Shown: positions 16,165 to 25,307 of the stretch, in pieces
Position numbering within the stretch: position 1 is the stretch's first letter
How the letters are laid out: each line of letters begins with the position of its first letter
The notes under the pieces: generated by a model
Seen by the model: the letters and a program-made list of their open reading frames with translations, nothing else
Databases searched by the model: none
Told to the model about the DNA's origin: nothing
From: Bradymonas sediminis
Lineage (GTDB): Bacteria; Myxococcota_A; Bradymonadia; Bradymonadales; Bradymonadaceae
Length of the DNA stretch: 64,000 nucleotides
NCBI RefSeq assembly: GCF_003258315.1
Contig: NZ_CP030032.1
Span: 4,695,501-4,759,500, forward strand
Direction: 5' to 3'
Program-made: the position numbers and the translations under genes

Positions 16165-18450
16165 ATGTCAGAATCAAATAATTTCAATGAGTTAAGGGCT
16201 CCCCTGCCCCAAGAGAATACCGAAGACCTGGGGGAGTTGTTGACCCATTATTGGCGCCTTCTAAAGCGCTATTATTGGGTAATCCTGCTCGCCTGCGCGC
16301 TGGGTTTGGTGGGGGCATTCTTCATCACCAAAGAGATGAAGCCCGTCTACCAGGCGCAGAGCCAGATTATCTTCCACCAATCTCAGTCCAATCTTTTCGG
16401 TAAGCAGATCGAGAAGGTCGAATTGTTGAACCCCGGCGACCGCTGGCAGTTCGAGCAATTCTGGAATACCCAGCGCGAAGTGCTGCGCTCGCGCTGGTTT
16501 GGCGGGCGGGTGGTCAAGAAGCTCGGGTTGATTGACGACTATGAGTTTTTGCCCAAGCCGGCGCCCGAGCTCGAGCAGCGCACGCCTGAGCAGCGCGAGA
16601 AGATCGTCATCGCCAAATTGCTGGGCTCCTATCAGGTGTCCCTGGCCCCCGATAGCCGGGTCGCCAACGTGGTCGCCAAGTCGAACGACGCCGAGCTGTC
16701 GGCCAAGATCGCCGACGCCGTCGCCGAGACCTATGTCGAGTATACCCAGGACTTCCAGTCCGGCGGCCTCGAAGAGATCGTGACCTGGTTCGACTCCTAT
16801 GTCGCCAGCAAGAAGAGCGAGCTTGAGGAGTCCCAGACGAAGCTGCAGCGCTTCAAGCGCGACCATAATATTTTGTCGCTCTCCTATGAGAACCGCCAGA
16901 ACCTCACCGCCAATAATATGGCCACCGTCAACGAGCAGTTGATGGAGGTGCGCGGAAAGCTGTCGGCCGAGAGCGCGCTGCTGAGCCAGATCCGCGAGAT
17001 GGAGAAGGCCGATAAGCGCAAGTCGGCCGGCGGCGGCGCCGAGAATGCTCAGGATGATATCGACCAGGCGCGGGTGAAAAAGCGCGCCATCGCCGATCTG
17101 ATCGACAATACTTCTCTCAAAGAGGCGTTCGGCCAGGAGGCCTTGCTTGAGCAAGAGCTCGCCGACCTTCGCACCCGCTACCTCGGCGATCATCCGCGCG
17201 TGCAGGCCGCCCAGGGGCGCCTGGACGTGGTGCGCAAGAATATCCGCGAAGAGATCAGCCGCGTGCATATCGGCGTGGCGAACCGCGTGTCGGTGCTCGA
17301 GAAGAATCGCGCCAACCTGGAGCAACAGCTCGAACAGCTCAAAAACGAGGTCTTCGCCCTCAACGAGCTCGGCGTCGAGTATAGCCAGCATATGGACCGC
17401 GCCGAGAACCTCAAAAAACTCTATAATACGGTGCTGATGCGCTCGGCCGAGATGGACCTGAGCTCGCTCTATAAGGGCGACACGATTCAGGTGCTGGAGA
17501 AGGCCGAAATCCCGGCCGGCCCGGTCAGCCCGCGCCTGCCGCTGAACCTCGCCGTGGGTCTGCTCATTGGCATCGCGCTGGGCAGCGCGACCATCGTGCT
17601 GATCGACGCGCTCGACACGACCATTAAGAGCGATGCTGATGTGTCGAATTACTCCGACAAGCCGCTGCTCGCGCTGCTGCCCCAGATCGACGCCTCCGCG
17701 CTGAAGTCGCTGGAGGTCATCGGCGAGACCGCTGCCGACACCATCACGTTCACGGCGCCCAAGAGCAGCTTTGCGGAGGGCATCCGCACGCTGCGCACCA
17801 ACCTGATGTTTATGGCGCCGGATAACCCGCCGAAGCTGCTGCTGGTGACCAGCCCGGGCCCCGGCGAGGGCAAGACGATGACCTCGGTCAATATGGCGAT
17901 TGCGATGGCGCAATCCGGCCAGCGCACCCTGATCATCGACGCCGATATGCGCCGCCCGCGCCTTCACAAGGCGCTGGGCATCGAGAATAAAAACCACGGA
18001 CTCTCCTCGATTATTTTGGGCAATGAGGAGCTCGACAACGTCGTGCAGCCCACGCGCGTCGAGAACCTCAGCGTGCTGGCCTGCGGGCAGATTCCGCCGA
18101 ACCCCTCTGAGCTGCTGCACTCCGAGCGCTTCGCGCAATTGGTCGAAGAAGTTCGCGAGAAATACGACCGCGTCATCTTCGACTCCCCGCCGCTCGGGGC
18201 GGTCTCCGACGCGCTGGTGCTCAGCCATTCGGTCGACGGCGCGCTGCTCATCTTGAGCTTCGGCAACACCCAGAAAGAGATGCTGCGCCGCTCGGTCGAC
18301 CAGCTTATGAGCATCGGCGGCCCGCTGATGGGCTTCGTGCTCAACGAGATTCGCGCCGACGCCTCGGGGTATGCGTACCAGTATTATTATCGCTATTCGT
18401 ACGATAATCGCGGCGACGCCGACGGCGACAAGCCGCGCATGGTGGGCTGA
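16165..18450 (+). CDS. Polysaccharide co-polymerase with bacterial tyrosine kinase domain (Wzc-like)
   Basis: A 761-residue fused chain-length regulator and BY-kinase. The N-terminal Wzz domain starts with a membrane span (YYWVILLACALGLVGAFFIT), continues as a long periplasmic coiled coil with the GNVR-like region, and ends with a second span (LAVGLLIGIALGSATIVLI). The cytoplasmic kinase has Walker A PGPGEGKT at about 564-571, Walker A' LIIDADMRRP and Walker B VIFDSPP. The C-terminus carries a tyrosine cluster (GYAYQYYYRYSYD), the site of autophosphorylation in this family. It controls length and export of exopolysaccharide or capsule together with an outer-membrane Wza protein, not seen here. 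The start at 16165 (MSESNNF) is preferred over an upstream TTG because the added residues are unlike the family. Confidence 0.92.
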   Translation: MSESNNFNELRAPLPQENTEDLGELLTHYWRLLKRYYWVILLACALGLVGAFFITKEMKPVYQAQSQIIFHQSQSNLFGKQIEKVELLNPGDRWQFEQFWNTQREVLRSRWFGGRVVKKLGLIDDYEFLPKPAPELEQRTPEQREKIVIAKLLGSYQVSLAPDSRVANVVAKSNDAELSAKIADAVAETYVEYTQDFQSGGLEEIVTWFDSYVASKKSELEESQTKLQRFKRDHNILSLSYENRQNLTANNMATVNEQLMEVRGKLSAESALLSQIREMEKADKRKSAGGGAENAQDDIDQARVKKRAIADLIDNTSLKEAFGQEALLEQELADLRTRYLGDHPRVQAAQGRLDVVRKNIREEISRVHIGVANRVSVLEKNRANLEQQLEQLKNEVFALNELGVEYSQHMDRAENLKKLYNTVLMRSAEMDLSSLYKGDTIQVLEKAEIPAGPVSPRLPLNLAVGLLIGIALGSATIVLIDALDTTIKSDADVSNYSDKPLLALLPQIDASALKSLEVIGETAADTITFTAPKSSFAEGIRTLRTNLMFMAPDNPPKLLLVTSPGPGEGKTMTSVNMAIAMAQSGQRTLIIDADMRRPRLHKALGIENKNHGLSSIILGNEELDNVVQPTRVENLSVLACGQIPPNPSELLHSERFAQLVEEVREKYDRVIFDSPPLGAVSDALVLSHSVDGALLILSFGNTQKEMLRRSVDQLMSIGGPLMGFVLNEIRADASGYAYQYYYRYSYDNRGDADGDKPRMVG

Positions 18451-18473
18451 GCGCGCGTCGCGCCGTGGCCTAT

Positions 18474-18510
18474 AAACGCCGCCCCCAGACCAGGTCTGGG
18501 GGCGGCGTTT
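18474..18510. terminator. Long GC-rich hairpin after the tyrosine kinase gene
   Basis: An 18-bp perfect inverted repeat (18474-18491 with 18493-18510) with A3 on the left and T3 on the right edge. It ends the exopolysaccharide transcript before the iron-regulated cassette. Confidence 0.8.
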
Positions 18511-18572
18511 GCGTTGCGCCCTGGCGTTTTCGCATCGCTATACAGTCCTTAAGGTATGTGTTAGACCATATT

Positions 18573-18597
18573 GACTTTGATAATGATTATCAAAGTC
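18573..18597. promoter_or_regulatory. Fur box (perfect 25-bp palindrome)
   Basis: Twelve bases, GACTTTGATAAT, are followed by a central G and their exact reverse complement. The core TTGATAATGATTATCAA closely follows the ferric-uptake regulator consensus (GATAATGATTATC). It lies 107 bp upstream of the DUF6607 gene. Repression by Fe-loaded Fur is inferred. Confidence 0.88.
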
Positions 18598-18703
18598 GTT
18601 TGTTGGCGGTCGACCTATTTCTTTGACTCAAGTGACCACTGCCCACGAACGGACTCCCTGAATAAATAAGTTATATCGAACCCCAAATATTGTAGGTGAA
18701 GTC

Positions 18704-19633
18704 ATGGCAGCAGCAGATTTCAAAACAGATGATTCAGCCCAGCAAGATCGAAAGTCGCTCGAAAGAGACCTGATTAAGTCGATGGCGGGATGCTATACGG
18801 TGGACTTTCAATTCGCCGAGACCTTCGCCCCCCGCGGTGATTACGCGTTCCGTGAGCGCTACCATGAGAGCGCGCGTGAGTATGTCTTTGTGCTCGAAGA
18901 GACCGACGATATGGTGTCGCTGCAGCATCTTCTGCGCGTGGGCAACCCGAAATTTGACGGCGTGCCCGGCAAGACCACGATGATCAAGCATTGGCGCCAG
19001 GACTGGGTCTTTGAGAACCGTGAGTTCATGTCCTACGTCAAGGATTTTGAGTGGGAAAAGCTCCACCTGCCCGAAGAGGTCGTGCGGGGAATTTGGACAC
19101 AGAAGGTCTATCAGGTCGACGACGCGCCGCGCTATGAGGCGCTGGGGCGCTGGGTGCACCAGCAGGGGCGCCACTATTGGGACGGCATGACGGACGCGCC
19201 CCTGCCGCGGCGAGACCGCACCACCCGCGACGACTATAATGTGCTCAAGCGCGACTGCCGCGTCGAGGTCTTCGCCGACGGGAGTTGGGAGATCGACCAG
19301 GATAACCGAAAGATCCAGCGAGACGACGCCGGCCGCGACCAGTTGATCTGCATGGAGAAGGGGTTGGAGACCTTCACCCCGACCGACTTCGAGCGCGCCC
19401 CATTCGACCGGTGGTGGAAAACGCAGGACAAATTTTGGGCGGACGTGCGCGCGTGCTGGGCCGAAGCGCGTGACGCGCGCGAGCGGCTTAAGTTTGCGCT
19501 CATCGTCGACGAGACCCTGATGTACGACGCGTTTTTTGCGTTGGCGCAGCGATTTAGCGTGGCCGACGCGTACGACCGCGAGGCGGCGCTGGCAGGGATT
19601 CGCGGAATTCTGGGCCGACACCTCGTCGACTGA
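18704..19633 (+). CDS. DUF6607 family protein, iron/heme-cassette member
   Basis: A 309-residue protein of unknown biochemical function. From memory of the family it matches DUF6607 along its length: GCYTVDFQFAETFAP (residues 29-43), a block around VSLQHLLRVG (71-80), IKHWRQDW (94-101), the segment from IWTQKVYQVDD to GRWVHQQGRHYWD (130-160), and APLPRRDRTTRDDYNVLKR (165-183). The conserved His, Trp and Tyr residues suggest a binding pocket. No signal peptide or membrane span is seen, so this copy is probably cytoplasmic. It is the first gene after a Fur palindrome and precedes a hemin ABC transporter on the same strand, 71 bp from its first gene, which argues for a role in heme or iron handling. 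A GGTGA site precedes the ATG. Confidence 0.82.
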   Translation: MAAADFKTDDSAQQDRKSLERDLIKSMAGCYTVDFQFAETFAPRGDYAFRERYHESAREYVFVLEETDDMVSLQHLLRVGNPKFDGVPGKTTMIKHWRQDWVFENREFMSYVKDFEWEKLHLPEEVVRGIWTQKVYQVDDAPRYEALGRWVHQQGRHYWDGMTDAPLPRRDRTTRDDYNVLKRDCRVEVFADGSWEIDQDNRKIQRDDAGRDQLICMEKGLETFTPTDFERAPFDRWWKTQDKFWADVRACWAEARDARERLKFALIVDETLMYDAFFALAQRFSVADAYDREAALAGIRGILGRHLVD

Positions 19634-19704
19634 GCTGCGATTGTTGACGCGCGCCTGCTGTGAGGCGCCCATTTGTTATGTGCAAAATGACCGAGGTATC
19701 TGAG

Positions 19705-20646
19705 ATGACCAAGCATCGCTATATAATGACCCTGTTGGTGAGCATCACTCTGGGCGGCGTCGGGCCCGTCGGCTGCGACAGGCCGGAGCCGCCGCCCGCC
19801 CAAAAAGCCGGCGCCACTGACGAAGTCGCCGCCGCGCCCGACGCCGATGCCCAGACCCCGCGGGTGGTCACCATCGGAGGCACCATCACCGAGATCGCCT
19901 TCGCCCTGGGGGCCGGCGAGCAGATCGTCGCGGCGGATAAATCGAGCGTATATCCTGAAGAGGTGAAGAAGATCGCCGTGCTGGATCTCTTCCGAAATAT
20001 CGCCGCCGAGCCGATCATCGCCCAGGACCCGACCTTGATTTTGGCCACCGACCAGACCAATCCCAAAGATGCCCTGGCGAGGGTAAAGGGCGCGGGGGTT
20101 GATGTGGTAGAGATCAGCGAAGACCCCGGCGTGGACCAGGCGCGCCAGCGCATCCGCGACATCGCCGACGTGCTGGGGCGGGCACAGCAGGCCGACGCGC
20201 TGATCGCGAAGATGGACCAGGACCTGGAGGCCGCCAGCCAGAAGGTCAGCGCGTGCAACAAGCCCGCGCGCACCCTCTTTGTTTACGCGCGCGGCCCCAA
20301 CACCGTGTTCGTCGCCGGGCGTGACACCGGCGCGCGCGCGCTGGTTGAGCTGGCCGGCGGCGAGCCGGTGCACGGCGACTTCTCCGACTTTAAGCCCATG
20401 AGCGCCGAGGCCATCGTGGCGGCGAATCCCGACGCAATCCTAATGACCGACGGCGGCCTGCGCAGCCTGGGCGGCCTCGAAGGGCTCCAGCGGGTCAAAG
20501 GCCTGGGCGAGACCGCGGCGGTCAAGAATAAACGGGTCATCACGCGCGAAGACCTGGCCCTGCTCGGGTTTGGCCCGCGCCTTGGACAGGTCGTGCTGGA
20601 ACTGACCGATGATCTTTGCCTCGACGCGGCGCCGAGCGACGAGTGA
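19705..20646 (+). CDS. hmuT: Hemin ABC transporter substrate-binding protein
   Basis: A 313-residue class III periplasmic binding protein. A hydrophobic N-terminus ends in GPVGC, a weak lipobox, so it is probably lipid-anchored. The mature domain begins RVVTIGGTITEIAFALGAGE and continues with IVAADKSSVYPEEVKK, the usual opening of HmuT-type proteins; a long backbone helix links the lobes, and the tail LALLGFGPRLG is also typical of the hemin branch. The start at 19705 has GAGGT eight bases upstream; in-frame starts further upstream (19660, 19678) lack this support. The following permease gene overlaps by four bases, so the genes are translationally coupled. Vitamin B12 binding is an alternative, but the DUF6607 neighbour and Fur box favour hemin. 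Confidence 0.85.
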   Translation: MTKHRYIMTLLVSITLGGVGPVGCDRPEPPPAQKAGATDEVAAAPDADAQTPRVVTIGGTITEIAFALGAGEQIVAADKSSVYPEEVKKIAVLDLFRNIAAEPIIAQDPTLILATDQTNPKDALARVKGAGVDVVEISEDPGVDQARQRIRDIADVLGRAQQADALIAKMDQDLEAASQKVSACNKPARTLFVYARGPNTVFVAGRDTGARALVELAGGEPVHGDFSDFKPMSAEAIVAANPDAILMTDGGLRSLGGLEGLQRVKGLGETAAVKNKRVITREDLALLGFGPRLGQVVLELTDDLCLDAAPSDE

Positions 20647-21704
20647 GACACCTGCGCAAAGCCCAGAAGCCTCAACCCGCGGGCGTGATGCTTCTGCTTG
20701 GTGGGATGCTCCTCGGGGCCATCTTGCTCGGTTGCGGGCAGGGGGCCACGGCGGTCGCCCCGTCCGAGATCCTGCAGGTCCTGGCCGCCAAGCTCGGGCT
20801 GCAGGCCTCGCCGGGGCGCCCGCTTGAGGCGATCGTCTGGTCGATCCGGCTGCCGCGGGTGTTGCTCGCCGCGCTGGTGGGCGCAAGTCTGGCGTTGGCT
20901 GGCGCGTCGCTGCAGGGGCTCTTTCGCAATCCGCTGGCCGACCCTGGGCTGATCGGTATTTCGAGCGGCGCCGCCAGCGGCGCGGCGCTAGCCTTGGTGG
21001 CCGGGTGGGTATTGCAGCCCGTACTATCGTGGGTTCCGGCCTGGCTCCTGGTGCCGCTGGCCGCTTTCGCCGGGGGCGTGCTGGCGACCTTCGTGGTCTA
21101 TCGCATCGCCACGTTTAATGGGCGCACGTCGGTGGCCACGATGCTGCTGGCCGGGATCGCGATTAACGCGCTGGGCGGCGCGTTGATCGGGTTCTTGACC
21201 TTCGCCGCCGACGAAGCCGCGCTGCGCTCGCTGAGCATGTGGATGCTCGGGAGCCTGGGCGGGGCGGGGTGGACGCAGGTGCTCGTCTGCGCCGGCGGCT
21301 TGCTGGTGGGAAGTTGTTTTTTGTTGCGGCGCACGGGCGAAATCGACGCCCTGATGCTCGGCGCGCGCGAAGCCCAGGACCTGGGCGTCGACGTGCAGCG
21401 CTTGGAGCGGCGCATCGTGCTGCTGAGCGCGTTTATGGTCGGGCTGGCGGTGGCTTTTACCGGGCTGATCGGGTTCATCGGGTTGGTCGCGCCGCATATG
21501 ATACGACTGTGGCGCGGCCCGTCGCACCGCGTCGTTTTGCCCGGCGCGATGCTGCTCGGCGCGCTGTTGCTGGTCCTGGCTGATGTGTTCTCCCGCACGC
21601 TGCTCGCCCCGGCCGAGCTGCCGATCGGCATCGTCACGGCGCTGGTCGGCGCCCCGTTCTTTCTCTTTTTGTTGATGCAGCGGCGCGAAGGAGGTTGGTC
21701 ATGA
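20643..21704 (+). CDS. hmuU: Hemin ABC transporter permease (FecCD family)
   Basis: A 353-residue integral membrane protein of the FecCD/BtuC family with about ten hydrophobic segments. Visible signatures are RLPRVLLAALVGASLALAGA, LFRNPLADPGLIGISSGAAS and GLIGFIGLVAPHMIRLW, the last being the cytoplasmic loop that contacts the ATPase. The start is placed at GTG 20643, which overlaps the hmuT stop as GTGA; an upstream TTG at 20616 would create a 31-base overlap and a charged extension. The following ATPase gene starts at ATGA overlapping this stop. The permease should pass hemin or a similar iron compound across the inner membrane. Confidence 0.9.
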   Translation: MRHLRKAQKPQPAGVMLLLGGMLLGAILLGCGQGATAVAPSEILQVLAAKLGLQASPGRPLEAIVWSIRLPRVLLAALVGASLALAGASLQGLFRNPLADPGLIGISSGAASGAALALVAGWVLQPVLSWVPAWLLVPLAAFAGGVLATFVVYRIATFNGRTSVATMLLAGIAINALGGALIGFLTFAADEAALRSLSMWMLGSLGGAGWTQVLVCAGGLLVGSCFLLRRTGEIDALMLGAREAQDLGVDVQRLERRIVLLSAFMVGLAVAFTGLIGFIGLVAPHMIRLWRGPSHRVVLPGAMLLGALLLVLADVFSRTLLAPAELPIGIVTALVGAPFFLFLLMQRREGGWS

Positions 21705-22555
21705 GCCTGTTGGCCAAAGATGTGAGCGTGCATGTTGGGTCGAAGACGCTGGTCGATCGCGCAAGCCTTGCGTGTCTCCCAGGGCAAGTCGTGGCGCTCC
21801 TGGGGCCAAACGGCGCCGGCAAATCCACGCTGCTCAGCGCGTTGACCGGCGAGCGCCTCGCCAAGGCACCCGCTACGGTCACCCTAAACGCTCGCGCCCT
21901 GGGCGCCTGGAGGCCGGCCGAGCTGGCCCGCCAGCGCGCGGTGATGCGCCAATATACCCAGGTCCCGTTCGCGTTCTCGGCGCTTGAGGTTGTCGAGTTT
22001 GGCCATCTTCCCTGGCAAGGGAGCGCAGCCAACCGAGCGCCTCTTGGACCCGGTCGATTTGGTCTCACGCGGCCCGACGCGCGCGATTATCTCGAGGCCG
22101 TGGGGCTTGGCGGCATGGGCGCGCGCAAATACCCTACGCTCTCGGGCGGTGAGGCCCGGCGGGTGCAGCTTGCGCGCGCGCTGATTCAAGTGCGCGCGCT
22201 GCGAGAGCTGCCCGCGCCGCCCAACGTTGCCGACCCCGAGGTGCCCGCCCGTTACTTGTTGCTCGACGAGCCGCTGGCGGGCCTGGATATCGCGGAGGCC
22301 TCGCGCGTGCTTGGACTAATCGCGCAGGTGAGCGCGCGAAATATCGGCGTCATCGCGGTCTTTCACGACCTCAACGCCGCTGCCCATATCGCCGATCATA
22401 TTGTGCTGATGCGCCGCGCCGAGATCATCGCGCAGGGGACGCCTGCGGCGTGCATGAGCCAGCAAAACCTCGAAGACTGCTTCCGCACGCCGATGTCGGT
22501 AACCTTGAGCGAGCGGGGGATCCCGAGGATCCAGCCCGACTTCTGCGCGAGATAG
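21701..22555 (+). CDS. hmuV: Hemin ABC transporter ATP-binding protein
   Basis: A 284-residue ATPase. Walker A is GPNGAGKST (about 35-43), the signature motif LSGGEARRVQLARAL is near 149, followed by the segment between signature and Walker B that is often enlarged in HmuV (RALRELPAPPNVADPEVPAR), and Walker B is YLLLDEPLAGLD, with FHDLNAAAHIADH as the switch histidine region. A strong AAGGAGG site inside the end of hmuU precedes the ATG, and start and stop overlap as ATGA. It energises hemin import with HmuTU. No TonB-dependent receptor gene follows; the next gene is on the opposite strand. Confidence 0.92.
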   Translation: MSLLAKDVSVHVGSKTLVDRASLACLPGQVVALLGPNGAGKSTLLSALTGERLAKAPATVTLNARALGAWRPAELARQRAVMRQYTQVPFAFSALEVVEFGHLPWQGSAANRAPLGPGRFGLTRPDARDYLEAVGLGGMGARKYPTLSGGEARRVQLARALIQVRALRELPAPPNVADPEVPARYLLLDEPLAGLDIAEASRVLGLIAQVSARNIGVIAVFHDLNAAAHIADHIVLMRRAEIIAQGTPAACMSQQNLEDCFRTPMSVTLSERGIPRIQPDFCAR

Positions 22556-22573
22556 CCACGCCCGCGCCCTTGC

Positions 22574-23062
22574 CTAGTTTTGTGGGACGCACTCCGCGTC
22601 GCGGGCGAAGTCCGGGGTGCACGCGCCGGGTTCGAAGTCCTCGAAGCAGGCGTCGGCCGCGGCCGCCGTGGGGCAGTCAAAGAATTGGCCGTTGAGGCAG
22701 CAATGCGCCTCGAAGGTGGTGGTGGCGGTGGTGGCGCTGCCCTGCTGCGCGGGCTGCTGTTGCTGGGCCTGCTGGAGCGCTCTTTGCTGCGCCTGTTGCG
22801 CCTGAAACTGGGCTTGTTGGGCCTGGAATTCGGCGCGCTGAGCCTCCAACTCGGCCTGGCGCAGCTTGTGCATATTGCGGGCCCGGGTGGACTGGGGGTC
22901 GTCCTGTTGATACCCCGGAAACCCCTCATTACCCTCGCAGGTAAAGCTGGCGCAGGCGCCCTCCGTGCCGATCGCTCCGGTGCCGCAGCCCGCCGTGAGG
23001 GAAAGCGCGAGGACTCCGCCCAAAAGCAGCCTCAAATGATTTGAGTGAAAAGAATTCAACAT
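22574..23062 (-). CDS. Gln-rich coiled-coil lipoprotein, unknown
   Basis: A 162-residue protein with signal peptide and lipobox (LSLTAGC). The mature part opens with a short cysteine pair region, then a Gln/Ala-rich helix of about 55 residues (residues about 65-120) with repeats of the QAQQAQ type, and ends in a compact Cys-rich tail with five cysteines (residues about 124-159: HCCLNG, FDCPT, ACFED, GACTPD). I do not recognise the family. It lies 4 bp downstream of the capD-like gene on the same strand and could be part of the polysaccharide locus, though it might simply share the transcript. The helix composition could reflect repeat expansion. Confidence 0.7.
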   Translation of the reverse strand: MLNSFHSNHLRLLLGGVLALSLTAGCGTGAIGTEGACASFTCEGNEGFPGYQQDDPQSTRARNMHKLRQAELEAQRAEFQAQQAQFQAQQAQQRALQQAQQQQPAQQGSATTATTTFEAHCCLNGQFFDCPTAAAADACFEDFEPGACTPDFARDAECVPQN

Positions 23063-23066
23063 AGAC

Positions 23067-25034
23067 TCAACCTCCCGACAACGCTTTGAATTTACCGCTC
23101 TGTATCGAGACGACCTTCTCGTCGGCCTGCGGGTGCGAATAGCTCGGCACGATGCGCTTGAGCAGCTGGCGCACCTTGATATCGTCGTCGGCGTGGGCGG
23201 CCTCGATGAGGGCCTCGTAGGCGTTGCGCAGCTTGTCGAAGTCGTCGCGATTTTGGTTGCCGATAAAGATCTTTTTGTGGCGGGTCTTCTGCAACTCCTC
23301 TTCGTCGAAGGAGAGCTCTTCGTAGAGCTTCTCGCCGGGGCGCGCGCCGCTGATGACGATGTCGATATCGTCGGAGGTCAGCCCCGAGAGGCGAATCATA
23401 TCCTTGGCCAGCTCCAGAATCTTCACCGGCTCGCCCATATCGAGCACGAATAGCTCGCCGCCGCGCCCGATGGCGCCGGCCTGCAGCACGAGCTGGGCGG
23501 CCTCGGGGATGGTCATAAAATAGCGGGTCATCTTGGCGTCGGTGACCGTGATGGGGCCGCCGCGCTGGATCTGCTCGCGGAAGATCGGCACCACGCTGCC
23601 GTTGGAGCCGAGCACATTGCCAAAGCGCACCGCGCAGAATTTGGTCTGCGGGCCGTCTGGCGATTGGCGGCGCGCCAGCGAGTCGACGTACAGCTCGGTG
23701 ATGCGCTTGGTCGTGCCCATGACCGAGGTCGGGTTGACCGCCTTATCGGTCGAGACCAACACGAAGGCGGAGACCTGATTTTCGCACGCGAGGTCCGCGA
23801 TGGTCTGGGTGCCGACCACATTATTGTGGACCGCTTCGGCCGGGTTCTTCTCCATCATCGGCACATGCTTATAGGCCGCGGCGTGAAAGACCACTTCGGG
23901 CTGCTGGGTGGCAAATACCGCGCTCATGCGCGCCTTGTCGCGAATATCACCGATGCATGCCACGAGCTGGTCGGGGTCCTGCTCGCCGCCGAGCGATGCC
24001 TGCTGCTTGGCGCGAAGCTCGCGCTCGATAAAGAAGAGCGGGGTCTCCGCCTGGTCGACCATGACGAGTCTTTTAGGGCCAAAGCGCAGCACCTGGCGGC
24101 ATAATTCCGAGCCGATCGACCCCGCAGCGCCGGTCACCAGCACCGTCTTTCCTTTTAGGAAATTGTCGACGGACTTCGTGTCGAGGCGCACCGGGGCGCG
24201 CCCCAACAGGTCCGAGATCGACACCTTTCGCAATTGGGTCAGCGCAACTTCGCCGCTGAGCATCGACTCCAGGGCCGGCAGGATCTGCACGTCTGCCTGG
24301 GTGGAGTGGGCGCGGTCGAAGATCAAACGCATCTGCTCGCGCGAGGCCGACGGCATCGCGATGATGATCTGCTCGATCTCGTGGGCCGCCACGATCGACT
24401 CGATTAACTCCATGCTGCCCAGCACCGGTACGCCGTGGATCCGAAGCTTATGCTTATAGGGGTCGTCGTCGAGGAAGGCGATCGGGCGAAAGGGCAGGTT
24501 TCGATTCTTATTGATCTCGCGCACCAGCGTCTCACCGGTGTCGCCTGCGCCGAGGATGAGCAGGCGCTTGGCGTCGGTGCGCGACGCTAAATTCGAGCGC
24601 ATCGACTCGCGAATCAGGCGCAGGCTGCCGCGGGTGGCGGCGAGTCCCAGAAACGACAGGCCGAAGTCGATCAGATAGACCGAGCGCGGGAATGAGCTGG
24701 GGGTCACCGCGAAGACATTGATGAGCACCAGGACCGTGCTGCTGATCATTAGCGCGCGCCCCAGTGCCATGACGTCATAGAGGCTGACGTAGCGCCACCA
24801 GCCGCGGAACATCTTCAGGGCCAGGAACACAACAAGCTTCACCGCGAGCACGATCGGCAAGAGCTCGATGATCGTCTCTTGATAGCTCGCCGGGATCTCG
24901 AAATCGAAGCGGATGGCGAACGCTCCCCAGAACGCCGCCGTAAAAAGCAGCAGGTGGAAAGTCGCGATCATGAAGACCCGCACCCCTCGGGGGAGCGTGG
25001 GCAATTCTAGAAACCAATCCGTCGGTTTATGCAT
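23067..25034 (-). CDS. Nucleotide-sugar 4,6/5,6-dehydratase, CapD/WbpM family
   Basis: A 655-residue membrane-anchored polysaccharide biosynthesis protein. The N-terminal region has four hydrophobic spans (residues about 20-125), a CoA-binding-like Rossmann domain follows (LLILGAGDTGETLVREI), and the catalytic SDR domain starts near 300 with VTGAAGSIGSELCRQ. The active-site region reads STDKAVNPTSVMGTTKR, with Met in place of the usual Tyr, as in the inverting FlaA1/WbpM-type dehydratases. The tail contains ARPGEKLYEEL. It should act on a UDP-GlcNAc-like substrate to make a deoxy-amino sugar for the surface glycan. It lies with the Wzc-like and O-antigen-ligase-like genes in a loose cluster interrupted by the heme cassette. 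Confidence 0.9.
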   Translation of the reverse strand: MHKPTDWFLELPTLPRGVRVFMIATFHLLLFTAAFWGAFAIRFDFEIPASYQETIIELLPIVLAVKLVVFLALKMFRGWWRYVSLYDVMALGRALMISSTVLVLINVFAVTPSSFPRSVYLIDFGLSFLGLAATRGSLRLIRESMRSNLASRTDAKRLLILGAGDTGETLVREINKNRNLPFRPIAFLDDDPYKHKLRIHGVPVLGSMELIESIVAAHEIEQIIIAMPSASREQMRLIFDRAHSTQADVQILPALESMLSGEVALTQLRKVSISDLLGRAPVRLDTKSVDNFLKGKTVLVTGAAGSIGSELCRQVLRFGPKRLVMVDQAETPLFFIERELRAKQQASLGGEQDPDQLVACIGDIRDKARMSAVFATQQPEVVFHAAAYKHVPMMEKNPAEAVHNNVVGTQTIADLACENQVSAFVLVSTDKAVNPTSVMGTTKRITELYVDSLARRQSPDGPQTKFCAVRFGNVLGSNGSVVPIFREQIQRGGPITVTDAKMTRYFMTIPEAAQLVLQAGAIGRGGELFVLDMGEPVKILELAKDMIRLSGLTSDDIDIVISGARPGEKLYEELSFDEEELQKTRHKKIFIGNQNRDDFDKLRNAYEALIEAAHADDDIKVRQLLKRIVPSYSHPQADEKVVSIQSGKFKALSGG

Positions 25035-25307
25035 ACAACAACCGCATTTAAGGAAAAAAACTCTTGAGGCACTTATTTGAGTCGATTTGGGGTGTCCTCT
25101 AACTCAGATCACCGGTGTCGAGTCCTTATAAATACGGGCCACCGGGCACGCATCGCGTTCCCCACGATACTCAAAATCGGCTTATGTTGCTCAGTTCCCA
25201 AACATAAGTCAATTCCAGCAAATCGTTCGACCTCTGAGGACCCACAATAAGCTTGGTTTTAATGGTTTTTCGGTGTTTTTTTAGTCGCTTTGCTAAGAAG
25301 GAACGCC

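Noticed and set aside
16261-18228. A 655-codon open frame on the minus strand opposite the tyrosine kinase gene
   Set aside because: It is the antisense frame of a clearly conserved kinase gene. GC-rich codon usage keeps such frames open by chance, and its product has no recognisable domain.
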